A stretch of DNA of 41,368 bases. It comes from JAEULH01 sp034382075 (GTDB lineage: Bacteria; Pseudomonadota; Alphaproteobacteria; Rhodospirillales; Defluviicoccaceae). Within the stretch, counting starts at the first letter, position 1, and the number at the start of each line of letters is the position of its first letter. The translations under genes were made by a program, and so were the position numbers. The notes below the pieces were generated by a model. That model saw only the letters and a program-made list of their open reading frames with translations. It searched no databases and had not been told where the DNA came from. The stretch is taken from contig JAXMOZ010000023.1 of the NCBI GenBank assembly GCA_034382075.1, forward strand, positions 1-41,368, written 5' to 3'. Below are positions 27,993 through 37,377 of the stretch, in pieces.

Positions 27993-28046
27993 GGGGCGGG
28001 TCCCGGGGCGGGTTATGGGGCGGGATATGGTGCGGGTCATGGGGCG
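27993..28046 (+). repeat. 12-bp tandem repeat before the CBS-DUF294 start
   Basis: Four and a half units of GGGGCGGG(T/A)NNN-type 12-mers: 27993-28004, 28005-28016, 28017-28028, 28029-28040 and a partial unit that runs into the ATG at 28047. Most units end in (T/C)AT so that ATGG is created at each junction. Copy-number change would not shift any reading frame but would change spacing and the number of Shine-Dalgarno-like GGGG blocks. Confidence 0.8.
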
Positions 28047-28050
28047 ATGA
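28015..28050 (+). CDS. Possible 11-codon leader ORF in the tandem repeat
   Basis: Within the repeat, ATG at 28015 opens an 11-codon frame (MGRDMVRVMGR) with further in-frame ATGs at 28027 and 28039. It ends in TGA at 28048-28050, which overlaps the ATG of the CBS-DUF294 gene as ATGA. The layout is that of a translationally coupled leader peptide. It could equally be a by-product of the repeat. Confidence 0.3.
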   Translation: MGRDMVRVMGR

Positions 28051-29540
28051 GCGAACCGCCGCGCCCGCCCGCCGCCCATTCGCGGACCGCCGTCTTCAGC
28101 AAGCTCGCCCGCGACTTCATGCGCCCGGCCGAAGAGAGCCTGGCGATCCGCCCGGGGACCTCGTGCGAGGACATGATCGCCGGCCTCGCCGCCACCCGCG
28201 CCACCTGCGCCATCGTCGTCGACGCCGACTCCCGGCCGGTCGGCATCGTCACCGAGCGCGACGTCGTTCTCCGCATCGCCTACCAGGTGCCGGGGGAGAC
28301 GCCGGTGGAGCGGGTAATGACCTCGCCGGTGATGACCATCCGCCGGCGCGACTACCTCTATCACGCCATCGCCTTGATGCGCCGCCACGGGCTGCGGCAC
28401 ATGCCGGTGGTCGACATGGACGGCAGGCTGGCTGGCCTGCTGTTTCTCCACGACGCCCTGGCCGCGGCCGACGACCAGCTCATGCGCCAGATCGACCGGC
28501 TGACCCACGAGGGCACGCTGGAGGGACTGCGGGAGGTCAAGGCCGCCCAGGTGGAGCTCGCCTGGGACCTGTTCGCCGACAAGCTGCCTGCGCCCGAGAT
28601 CCAGCAGCTGCTCACCCGGATCAACAACGACATCTACCGCCGCCTCGGCGAGGCGACGCTGGCGCAAATGGCGCAGGAAGGATGGGGCGAGATCCCGGTG
28701 CCCGGCTGCGCCATCGTCATGGGCTCGGGCGGGCGTGGCGAGAGCTTCCTGTTTCCCGACCAGGACAACGGCATCATCATCGCCGACTACCCCGACGAGC
28801 GGCACGGCCAGATCGACGCCTTCTACCGGGAGCTGGCCGAGCGGCTCTGCCGCGACCTCGACGCCGTCGGCATCCCCTACTGCAACGGCTATTGCATGGC
28901 GGTGAACCCGCTGTGGCGAAAGAGCCTGGGGCAGTGGTCCAACCAGATCGCGCTGTGGGGGCGCAAGAGCAACTTCGTCGCCATCCGCCTCGCCGACATC
29001 TTCTTCGACTTCCAGCCGGTGTGGGGGCGCCACGACCTCGCCGCCGAGCTGCGTCGGCGGATCACCGGGATCGTCCGCAACAACCACCACTTCCTCCGGC
29101 AGATGTTCCAGGACAAGGTCGGCCACAACGTCGCCCTGGGCTTCTTCGGCGGCTTCGTCACCGAGAAGGAGAAGCGGGAGTACCGCGGCCAGGTCAACCT
29201 CAAGCACACCGGCACCATCCCCCTGGTCGGTGCCGTCCGGCTGCTGGCCCTGCGCGAGGGCGTCGAGGAGACGCCGACGCTCGAGCGGATCCAGGCGCTG
29301 ACCGAGCGCGGCGTGTTGCGCAAGAAGGAGGCGGCGGAGATTGCCGGCGCCTTCGACGTCGTCACCGGCATCCTGCTGTCGCAGCAGATCGCCGACTACC
29401 GCGCTGGCCAGCCGGTCACCTACTACGTCGACCCGGACCGGCTGGCCAAGGCCCAGCGCTCCAACCTGCTCGATGCGCTGAGGGTCATCGACGGCCTGCG
29501 CAAGCGCGTCCACCTTGAGTTCACCGGCCAGATTTTTTAG
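28047..29540 (+). CDS. CBS-pair DUF294 nucleotidyltransferase-like protein
   Basis: A 497-residue cytoplasmic regulator. Two CBS domains (about 20-145; GIVTERDVVLRIA, HMPVVDMDGRLAGLLF) are followed by a DUF294 GlnD-like nucleotidyltransferase domain (GSGGRGESFLFPDQDNGIII, with the G-S-x-GRGE...DQDN pattern) and a C-terminal DUF294_C helical domain. CBS pairs usually bind adenine nucleotides; GlnD-like domains uridylylate or adenylylate targets. Here the neighbours are two sodium:carboxylate symporters, so regulation of their uptake by energy state is the likely job (inference from repeated co-occurrence of these families). The ATG at 28047 is chosen over a TTG at 27954 whose extra residues are Gly-Ala-Tyr repeats from the 12-bp DNA repeat. 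Confidence 0.9.
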   Translation: MSEPPRPPAAHSRTAVFSKLARDFMRPAEESLAIRPGTSCEDMIAGLAATRATCAIVVDADSRPVGIVTERDVVLRIAYQVPGETPVERVMTSPVMTIRRRDYLYHAIALMRRHGLRHMPVVDMDGRLAGLLFLHDALAAADDQLMRQIDRLTHEGTLEGLREVKAAQVELAWDLFADKLPAPEIQQLLTRINNDIYRRLGEATLAQMAQEGWGEIPVPGCAIVMGSGGRGESFLFPDQDNGIIIADYPDERHGQIDAFYRELAERLCRDLDAVGIPYCNGYCMAVNPLWRKSLGQWSNQIALWGRKSNFVAIRLADIFFDFQPVWGRHDLAAELRRRITGIVRNNHHFLRQMFQDKVGHNVALGFFGGFVTEKEKREYRGQVNLKHTGTIPLVGAVRLLALREGVEETPTLERIQALTERGVLRKKEAAEIAGAFDVVTGILLSQQIADYRAGQPVTYYVDPDRLAKAQRSNLLDALRVIDGLRKRVHLEFTGQIF

Positions 29541-29580
29541 GGCGGCTCGTGATGGGTTGATGCACTGGGATGTACACGCC

Positions 29581-29663
29581 GTCATGGCGAGCCGCGGATC
29601 GGCGTGGCGATCCAGTATCGCGGGCAGTGGGTTGCCCCGTCGGCTTCGCCTCCTCGCAATGAC
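29581..29663 (-). repeat. Dispersed intergenic repeat, family A, copy 2
   Basis: Its reverse complement aligns along its length with 84-165: shared GCGAGGAGGCG, AGCCGACG, CTGGATCGCCACGCCG and GCGGCTCGC.ATGAC. It lies just after the CBS-DUF294 gene in the opposite orientation to copy 1. The conserved ends and variable centre indicate a mobilised or slowly diverging small repeat. Confidence 0.75.
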
Positions 29664-29715
29664 TTCGTCTTGTTCTGGGTCAGCGTGATTACAAGCCGCT
29701 CACCAAGTCTAAGGA

Positions 29716-29729
29716 GTGACCGCCGTCAC
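29716..29729. promoter_or_regulatory. CRP/FNR-like palindrome GTGA-N6-TCAC
   Basis: GTGACCGCCGTCAC, exact reverse complement of the site at 19808-19821, with one flanking base also shared. It lies about 95 bp upstream of the preferred start of a small secreted-protein gene. It matches TGTGA-N6-TCACA except for the first T, and is followed by the expected A. Confidence 0.45.
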
Positions 29730-29823
29730 AGCAGTCCAGTTAAAGTCAGGGTACCATAAACATCGAATACGTTTCGGACACTGCCGTGTTTCGCGAGCCT
29801 CTGCAAGATCGAGAATAGATGTC

Positions 29824-30147
29824 GTGTCCCAAACGGCTGGCCGTTCCACCCATACAATTTGGCTGTCGTTGTCCGGGAGGTTTCTTGCGCTCATTGCAGG
29901 CCTCTCGCTCGGCTCCGCATCCGCCGGAGAGACCGGCCTGGTCTTGGCGCAGGCCTCTGACTGCCAATGGGCCGTGGATCAATACAACTCCGCCCTGTTC
30001 GATATCAGCTACGCGGTGAGCCGATACGCGAGTTGCGTCGGCTCGAGCCGCGGCTTCGATGACTGCAGCGTGGAGTTCCTGCGACTGAAGAACGCGCAAT
30101 CGGATTTCGACCAGGCCATCATGGCCTACCGGTTCGACTGCGACTGA
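29824..30147 (+). CDS. Small secreted Cys-containing protein
   Basis: A 107-residue protein with a signal peptide-like segment (GRFLALIAGLSLGSASA) and a mature helical region with four cysteines (SDCQWAVDQYNSALFDISYAV, YASCVGSSRGFDDCSVEF, FDCD end). I recall similar short alphaproteobacterial hypothetical proteins with DCSxEFxRLKxAQxDFxxA, so it is likely real. No ATG is available; the GTG at 29824 gives a sensible signal peptide, and a GTG at 29716 is possible but overlaps the CRP-like palindrome. Function unknown. Confidence 0.65.
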   Translation: MSQTAGRSTHTIWLSLSGRFLALIAGLSLGSASAGETGLVLAQASDCQWAVDQYNSALFDISYAVSRYASCVGSSRGFDDCSVEFLRLKNAQSDFDQAIMAYRFDCD

Positions 30148-30421
30148 ATGGCGGGTCCAGGAACAGAAGAAGGAGGGTTTGCAGGAACGGAGGCAGAACG
30201 CGTCATTCCCGGCCCCCGCTTCCGGATAAGCCGGCTCGGCCTTCGCCAAAGCGGCGCGGCCATAGACCTCAGGGACCGCCCGCCTGTACCACGCGCCCTC
30301 ATCAGCCGGCGCGCCAGCCGTTCGAACGGTCCGAAGCTGCTCACGATGACACCGTTGGCCTCCCTACGACGTTACGTCCTCGATCTTCCCGACGGTCCGG
30401 GCCGGGCCGCCATCGCCCCGC

Positions 30422-30649
30422 TCAGCCGACGAAGAGGATCAGGAAAGCGATGATCAGGGTGAACAGGCCGATCGCTTCGGTGAGGGCGAAGGCGAGCAGG
30501 CCGACCGGCTGAACCGCGTCCTTGGCGGCCGGGTTGCGCGCGACCGACGTGATCCAGTCGGAGAAGATCTTGCCCAACGCCAACGCGACACCGAACAGGG
30601 GAACCAGGGCCAGTGCCGTTGCCACCAAGCGCACGCCTTCATCCGTCAT
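30422..30649 (-). CDS. atpE: ATP synthase F0 subunit c
   Basis: A 75-residue proteolipid of the rotor ring in the inner membrane. Two helices are joined by the polar loop ARNPAA, and the ion-binding carboxylate is E58 in FALTEAIGLF. No extra sodium-site pattern (Q in helix 1, ES/T in helix 2) is seen, so protons are the likely ion. The helix-1 glycine motif, normally GxGxGxG, reads G20-V-A22-L-A24-L-G26, so two glycines are alanine. It lies 24 bp after atpB, but atpF/atpF' do not follow: the next 270 bp hold no gene. Confidence 0.92.
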   Translation of the reverse strand: MTDEGVRLVATALALVPLFGVALALGKIFSDWITSVARNPAAKDAVQPVGLLAFALTEAIGLFTLIIAFLILFVG

Positions 30650-30673
30650 CTCGGTCTCCTCCGATTGTCAGGT

Positions 30674-31435
30674 TCAATGGCCGCGCACGGCCTCGCCAAC
30701 GTAGGTTGCGCTGAGGACCAGGAACACGTAGGCCTGAATGAAACCGATCAAGAACTCGAATGCGTAGAGAATACACATAAAGGCAATCGGCAAGATTAGA
30801 AAGGGCAGTCCCGCCAGTCCCGCGGCTTCCAGGATCATGACGCAGCCGTCGGCGAACAGCTTAACCATGATGTGGCCGGCGAGGATGTTGGCGAAGAGCC
30901 GGACGCCAAGGGTGACGGGCCGAAAAATGTAGGAGATCAGCTCTATGGTGAAGATGATCGGCAGGACCGCCCCCGGCGTTCCCTCCGGGATCAGTGCCTT
31001 CACCATGCCAACGCCGTGACTGCGAAAGGCGAGGGTGTTGGCGTAGACGAAGACGAGCAGCGCCAGCCCGATGGTGACGATGAGGTGGCTGGTGAACGTG
31101 AACTTGATCGGGGAGAGCCCAACCATCGTCCCGAAAAGGATGAAGACGAAGATCGTGGTCAGCAGCGGGATCGCTTGCTTGGCTTCCTCGCCGCCGTTCT
31201 TGACCACCGTGCGGGCGGCGAAACCGTAGAGCGCCTCTGCGCTGGATTGCAGCCGCCCGGGATGGAATTGGCGGTGACGGACCGCGATCAGCAGGTAGGC
31301 AATGGCGACGACGACCGTCGTCACCATCGCCTGCGCCGACGCGGTAAAGGAGACATCGATCCCGAACACCTCGATCGGGATCAGCGGATCGACGGCGAAC
31401 TGGCGGATTGCGTAGGGGAGGATCGGCTCAGCCAT
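30674..31435 (-). CDS. atpB: ATP synthase F0 subunit a
   Basis: A 253-residue membrane stator protein with about five or six helices. The essential arginine lies in VRLFANILAGHIM, and the C-terminal helix contains EFLIGFIQAYVFLVLSATYVGEA, as in other subunits a. It forms the proton half-channels beside the c-ring. It is the first gene of a two-gene unit with atpE. In alphaproteobacteria the usual F0 cluster is atpI-atpB-atpE-atpF'-atpF; here atpI is not found upstream (about 330 bp non-coding) and the b subunits are missing downstream. Confidence 0.93.
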   Translation of the reverse strand: MAEPILPYAIRQFAVDPLIPIEVFGIDVSFTASAQAMVTTVVVAIAYLLIAVRHRQFHPGRLQSSAEALYGFAARTVVKNGGEEAKQAIPLLTTIFVFILFGTMVGLSPIKFTFTSHLIVTIGLALLVFVYANTLAFRSHGVGMVKALIPEGTPGAVLPIIFTIELISYIFRPVTLGVRLFANILAGHIMVKLFADGCVMILEAAGLAGLPFLILPIAFMCILYAFEFLIGFIQAYVFLVLSATYVGEAVRGH

Positions 31436-31764
31436 GGCGCGACCGATGCCGGTCGGCCACTCGCGCGCAAGCGGGCACGCGCCCCACGTCTGCTTCGGCC
31501 GGCGCTTGCCGTGCTTGCCACGTGGGTATTTTCAATGGCCGCATCCGTGTCCCCGCCGTTGGTGCCTTGATCGGCTATCTCACAGGCGGGATTTGGATCA
31601 GGCGTCGTTATATTCCCAATTGATTAACCAGCCGGTATTGATTGGTCCGGGCTATCAGTCGCCCTGGGGCAAGCTGGGTTGATGGCCGTTCAGCGGAAGC
31701 ACGCTGCAGGTCAGGCGCCGCTGTTGCGGCGCCGCGACGGCGGGGCGCCGCCCCGCCGCTGGCG
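31436..31764. other. Non-coding region upstream of atpB
   Basis: About 330 bp between the LOV gene end and the atpB start, both on the minus strand. It includes two GC hairpins next to the LOV stop, and an AT-rich patch (about 31598-31650) that probably holds the atpB promoter. A plus-strand 71-codon frame here is weak and overlaps atpB. Confidence 0.5.
31714..31758 (-). terminator. Two tandem GC hairpins after the LOV gene
   Basis: CGGCGGGG / CCCCGCCG (31738-31745 and 31751-31758, 5-base loop) and GGCGCCGC / GCGGCGCC (31714-31721 and 31726-31733, 4-base loop) are perfect 8-bp stems in a row just after the minus-strand stop. There is no T-run, so they may act as a weak or Rho-assisted terminator or as an RNA end protector. 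Confidence 0.45.
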
Positions 31765-32196
31765 CTAGCAGTCGAACAGTGCTTCCACAGGCCGGGGGAG
31801 GACGTCGGCAGCGTCGATGCAGGTCTGGGCGCCGGCGAAGTAGCGGACGCTGCCCGAGGCGTCGACCAGCGGGCGGATACGCAGGCGGTTCCAGAACGGC
31901 CGTCCGTCCTTGCGGTAGTTGAGGATATCGACGGTGATCTCGGTCGCGGCCTCGACCGCGGCGCGGATCGCCGCGACCGCCCTCGGGTCCGTCCCCGGGC
32001 CCTGGAGGAAGCGGCAGTTTCGACCCAACGCCTCTCTCGCCGCGTAGCCGGTCTGGCGCTCGAACTCCTCGCTCACGAAGATCAGCGGGTTGTCCGGCAG
32101 CGACGGGTCGCTGATGACGACGCTGGTCTGGCCATCATCGTCGTCCAGATATTCCTCGGGCACGATTTTGTCGCTGCATGGAACGGTCGTCCTCAT
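31765..32196 (-). CDS. Stand-alone short LOV photoreceptor
   Basis: A 143-residue cytoplasmic protein that is one PAS/LOV domain with short ends. The flavin-binding signature is intact: G58-R-N-C61-R-F-L-Q65, with C61 the residue that forms the blue-light adduct with FMN. N93 (ILNYRKDG), N103 (FWNRL) and Q124 (FAGAQT) are the usual FMN-contacting residues. No kinase, GGDEF, HTH or other output domain is attached, so it belongs to the short-LOV class, whose output is a change in dimer or partner binding. It starts 24 bp after glpD on the same strand with GTAGGGGAG directly before the ATG, so it is probably part of the glycerol operon. Confidence 0.9.
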   Translation of the reverse strand: MRTTVPCSDKIVPEEYLDDDDGQTSVVISDPSLPDNPLIFVSEEFERQTGYAAREALGRNCRFLQGPGTDPRAVAAIRAAVEAATEITVDILNYRKDGRPFWNRLRIRPLVDASGSVRYFAGAQTCIDAADVLPRPVEALFDC

Positions 32197-32220
32197 CTCC
32201 CCTACTCCCTCAGGCAGACC

Positions 32221-33896
32221 TCACTCTGGTGCTACGCCGCCTGCGCCGGATTGGCTCATCGCCGAGGCGCATTCTGTTGTGGAGAAATATTCTTCGAGGC
32301 GCGCCTGGGCCTGGTCGCCAAAGAGAATGGCGCACGCTTCGGCCAGCCCGGGGGAGCGGCGGATCTCGCCGCGGCGGACGACGAGGGCGATCTTCGAGCG
32401 GCGGCGGAGGAAGTCTTCGAGCTTGACCACCATCTCCCGGCGCGCCGTTTCCTTGAGCTCGCAGCGGATGTACTCGGTTCCCTCGATCAGGATTTCGGCC
32501 TGGCGCGGATCGCGGCGGATGTCTTCCAGCAGCAGGAAGGCGCGGGCGCCGTAGCGGCGCCACAGCCTGCGGCTGAGGGGCTCGGTGGAGGCCGGCGCGG
32601 TCAGGGCATCCAGGGCCATGAGCCTGGCCTGATGCTCGAACTCGCCCCGCACCTCGGCCGACGGCTCGCCGTACCAGCGGTGCTGCGGAAACTGGAGATC
32701 GACGCCCAGCGCGCCCACCGCCCGGCTCACCTCGTCGCCGACGTTGATGCAGTCGGTGAGCTTGCCGCCGAAAATGCTGACGTGGGCGGAGGCCGGATCG
32801 ACCTCGACCGCGTGCTTGCGCGAGAGTTGCAGCCAGTCGCGCTCGCCGCCGCCTTCGCCACGCACCACCAGCGGGCGGACGCCGCAGCGCTCGGCGATAA
32901 TGTCTTCGCGCGTCAGCGGCTTGGTCAGCTTCAGCTTGCCGTTGACGTTGGCGAGGATGAAGTCGCGGTCCTCCTCGCAGACCCTGGTCTCGGGGCTCGC
33001 GACCCTGGTGTCGGTGGTGCCGATGCAGGTGCGCGCGCCCATGGGAATGACGAAGAACAGCCGGCCGTCGCTGGCGAACAGGGTCAGCACCCGCCGGTTG
33101 GGCGTCAGCCGGTCGACGATCAGGTGCACGCCCTTGGAAAACACGTGGCGGTGCTGGGTCTTCTGGCCGGTGAGCGCGTTGTGGGCGTCGACGAAGGGGC
33201 CGGCGGCATTGACCAGAACCCGCGAGCGGACCTGGAGCCTCCGGCCGCCGACGATGTCGCGCGCCTGCGTCTCCCAGATCCCGCCGTCGCGCCGGGCGCC
33301 CAGCGACGCCACGTAGTTGGCGGCGATGCAGCCGTTGTTCAGCGCCGAGCGGACGAAGGTGAAGACGAAGCGGCTATCGTTGTCGTGGAGGTAGGCGTCG
33401 GAGTACTCGAAGCCGCCGACGGTGCGCTCCACGTCGAGGATCGGCTCCTCGGCGCCCATGGTCGCGGCGGAGAGCAGCCGCGGCGGCTTGGTGAAGCCGT
33501 TGCCCATCAGCCAGTAAAGCCAGGCGCCGGCCCAGAGCTTCAGCCGGCCATGGCGGAAGCCTTTGGGCACGCCGGTGTAGAAGCGGATCTCCTCGACCAT
33601 CGAGGGGAAGCTGCGCATCAGCTGGTTGCGGCTGAGGCAGAGCTTGCGGACCAGGCGGAAATCGTAGCTTTCGAGGTACTTGATCCCGCCCCAAGCGAGG
33701 TTGGACGATTCCTGGCTGGTGAACCCGCCCCAGTCGCCGCGGTCGATCAGCGCGACGCTTGCGCCCTTTCCCGACAGGGCCGCCGCGGAGACCGCGCCGT
33801 TGATGCCGCCGCCGATGACCAGCGCGTCGAAAACGCGGCCCCCGAACCTGGCGTCGAGCCTGGCGATGTTGGCGTCCCTGAGGCTGGGCTCCGCGC

Positions 33897-33900
<4 letters not shown>
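32221..33900 (-). CDS. glpD: FAD-dependent glycerol-3-phosphate dehydrogenase
   Basis: A 559-residue enzyme that oxidises glycerol-3-phosphate to dihydroxyacetone phosphate at the inner membrane and passes electrons to quinone. The N-terminal FAD site is ALVIGGGINGAVSAAALSGKG, followed by SSNLAWGGIKYLE, NAAGPFVDA and the C-terminal IFGGKLTDCINVGDEV. It starts with a GTG that overlaps the glpK stop by four bases (GTGA), so the two are coupled. The extra C-terminal stretch (about 400-559) is helical, as in other bacterial GlpD. No glpF or glpR is seen next to it. Confidence 0.95.
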
Positions 33901-35399
<1,499 letters not shown>

Positions 35400-35579
35400 G
35401 CCGCCTCCCCTCAACGCTTCTTGATCTCACCGCCGAGCATAGGCGTGGACCCGATCGCGCGCCAGGGCGCGGACCGGCACGGGCCAAGGCAGAGCCCAAG
35501 GCACGGCCTCGCCGCTGGCCGCGGCCGGCGGCGCGCCCATATCCGCTGACAAGGGTCACGACAGAGGGAGGAAGCAGCC

Positions 35580-36167
35580 ATGACCGAGAAGAAGATCCTG
35601 ATGCTGGTCGGCGATTACGCCGAAGACTACGAGACCATGGTGCCGTTCCAGGCGCTGCAGATGGTGGGCCATCGGGTCGATGCCGTCTGCCCGGGGAAGA
35701 AAGCCGGCGAGAGCTGCCGAACCGCCATCCACGACTTCGAGGGCGACCAGACCTATTCCGAGAAGCCGGGGCACAACTTCACCCTGAACGCCAGCTTCGA
35801 CGAGGTCGACGCCGCCGGCTACGACGCCCTGGTCATCCCCGGCGGCCGCGCGCCGGAGTACCTGCGGCTGAACGAGACGGTGCTGGACCTCGTCCGCCAC
35901 TTCTTCCAGGCGGGCAAGCCGGTCGCCGCCATCTGCCACGGCGCCCAGATCCTGGCGGCCGCCGGCGTCGTTCGCGAACGCACGGTGTCCTGCTACCCGG
36001 CCTGCGCCCCGGAGGTGAAGATCGGCGGCGGCCGGTTCGCCGACATCGGCGTCGATCAGGCGGTGACCGACGGCAACCTGGTCACCGCCCCGGCGTGGCC
36101 GGCGCACCCGCAGTGGCTGGCCAAATTCCTGGCGGTGCTGGAGGGACGGGTCGCCAAGGCGGCGTGA
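35580..36167 (+). CDS. DJ-1/PfpI family protein
   Basis: A 195-residue cytosolic protein of the DJ-1/PfpI superfamily. The nucleophile is C119 in the elbow AAICHGAQIL, with H120 beside it and E15 as the usual partner acid (GDYAEDYE). Family members act as glyoxalase/deglycase-like enzymes, peptidases or amidases; the substrate here is not readable. GAGGGAGGAAG lies upstream of the ATG. A DUF427 gene follows by 21 bp on the same strand and is probably co-transcribed. Confidence 0.92.
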   Translation: MTEKKILMLVGDYAEDYETMVPFQALQMVGHRVDAVCPGKKAGESCRTAIHDFEGDQTYSEKPGHNFTLNASFDEVDAAGYDALVIPGGRAPEYLRLNETVLDLVRHFFQAGKPVAAICHGAQILAAAGVVRERTVSCYPACAPEVKIGGGRFADIGVDQAVTDGNLVTAPAWPAHPQWLAKFLAVLEGRVAKAA

Positions 36168-36188
36168 GGTAGGAGCAAGGAGGATCGG

Positions 36189-36692
36189 ATGGCGCTCAAG
36201 TGGCCGGTTCGCGACACGCCGGGCCCGGGACAGGAATCGGTGTGGGACTACCCCCGCCCGCCGCGGCTTGAGCGGGTCGATCGCCATGTCCGCGTCGTCT
36301 TCGCCAAGCGGGTGATCGCCGACGCGAGGCAGGCCTGGCGGGTCCTGGAAACCAGCCATCCGCCCAGCTACTACCTTGCGCCGGGCGACGTCGATCTGGC
36401 GCTGCTGCGGCCGGCCTCCGGCGGTTCATTCTGCGAGTGGAAGGGGCTGGCCGGCTACTTCGACGTGGTCGTCGGCGAGGCGGTGGCGGCGCGGGCCGCC
36501 TGGGCGTACCCGGAACCGTCCGCCCAGTTTCTGCCGATTCGCGACCACCTCGCCTTCTACCCGGCCGCCATGGACGAGTGCACCGTCGACGGCGAGCGGG
36601 TGCGGCCGCAGCCCGGCGGCTTCTACGGCGGCTGGATCACCGGCGACGTCGCCGGCCCGTTCAAGGGCGAGCCCGGCACCGCCGGCTGGTGA
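36189..36692 (+). CDS. DUF427 family protein
   Basis: A 167-residue protein of the DUF427 family. Seen: the core VIADARQAWRVLETSHPPSYY, the segment CEWKGLAGYFDV, and the C-terminal ECTVDGERVRPQPGGFYGGW. It is a small beta-rich fold of unsettled function, often near redox or detoxification genes, here next to a PfpI-type protein. AAGGAGG is located shortly before the ATG. A degenerate copy of its 3' end lies at 37244-37300 beyond the hemerythrin gene. Confidence 0.9.
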   Translation: MALKWPVRDTPGPGQESVWDYPRPPRLERVDRHVRVVFAKRVIADARQAWRVLETSHPPSYYLAPGDVDLALLRPASGGSFCEWKGLAGYFDVVVGEAVAARAAWAYPEPSAQFLPIRDHLAFYPAAMDECTVDGERVRPQPGGFYGGWITGDVAGPFKGEPGTAGW

Positions 36693-36704
36693 GGCCGTCC
36701 CCGG

Positions 36705-37178
36705 TCAAGCCGCCGCCGACGGGCGCTCTTTGCATTCGGAGAGGCTGGCCAGTAGCGGATCGTCGCACCGGCTATGGTGTGACGCGAGCCAGTGGCGGAA
36801 GTAGGTGGCGAGCGCCGGCCAGTCCGCCGTCGTAAAGGCGACGTCGAAGTTCTTCAGCATGTCACAGGCATCGCGAAGCAGGCGGGCGTGCTCGGCCTTG
36901 TGGGCGGGGTATTCTGGCCAGCCGACGGTACGCATCGCCCACTCCTCGCCGACGAAGTGCTCGCGTGCCGCCTCGATCAGGCCGACGATGCACTCGCGGA
37001 CGGTCAGGGCGTCTCCGCCGCCTTCGATGGCGCTCACGATCGCCGCACAGCGGCTCGCCAACCGGCGATGGTCCTGGGCGACGAGCGCCAGCGCCGCCGC
37101 GCGCCGCTCGTCCTCGGCGGCAGCGACCTCGTCATGTGCCGCACCCGAGGCGGCTTCGCCGGAACGTCGAGGAGCCAT
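36705..37178 (-). CDS. Bacteriohemerythrin-like protein
   Basis: A 157-residue protein with the full non-heme di-iron ligand pattern of hemerythrin: H37, H74-x3-E78, H93-x3-H97 and H134-x4-D139 in a four-helix bundle. It should bind oxygen (or NO/iron) reversibly in the cytoplasm; no signal peptide or attached signalling domain is seen. The N-terminal 25 residues are low complexity. It is convergent with the DUF427 gene (12 bp between stops). An oxygen-sensing or oxygen-delivery role is family knowledge, not shown here. Confidence 0.9.
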   Translation of the reverse strand: MAPRRSGEAASGAAHDEVAAAEDERRAAALALVAQDHRRLASRCAAIVSAIEGGGDALTVRECIVGLIEAAREHFVGEEWAMRTVGWPEYPAHKAEHARLLRDACDMLKNFDVAFTTADWPALATYFRHWLASHHSRCDDPLLASLSECKERPSAAA

Positions 37179-37243
37179 TTACCCTCTCGCCTGCGCTGAG
37201 CCTCATATGATCGCGCGGATGCTGCAGTGCAATATCGGCGCCA

Positions 37244-37326
37244 GTCGACGGCGAGCGGGCGCGCCCGCAACCCGGCGGCTCCCACGGCGGCTGGATCACC
37301 AGCGGCAGCTCAAGGCCCGGCGGTAG
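37244..37326 (+). pseudogene. Decayed fragment of a DUF427 gene
   Basis: Bases 37244-37300 match 36585-36641 of the intact DUF427 gene with about five differences in 57 bases. Read in the same frame it gives VDGERARPQPGGSHGGWIT, against VDGERVRPQPGGFYGGWIT in the gene. Upstream sequence does not continue the gene, and the match fades after WIT. It is a remnant of a second DUF427 copy in the same orientation, with the hemerythrin gene now between the two. Confidence 0.75.
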
Positions 37327-37377
37327 ACACCGGCAGGTCTTGATCAAATTGCGCTGCGCCGGGACCCGGCGAGACGC

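Noticed and set aside
27993..28046. CRISPR-like array
   Set aside because: Units of 12 bp are directly adjacent without spacers and no cas genes are nearby.
30148..30421. Possible atpF or other gene after atpE
   Set aside because: No frame on the minus strand with a membrane helix and coiled coil; the plus-strand frame here is low complexity.
31408..31623. Small plus-strand frame upstream of atpB with a hydrophobic end
   Set aside because: Overlaps the atpB start, no ribosome site, and it is on the wrong strand for atpI.
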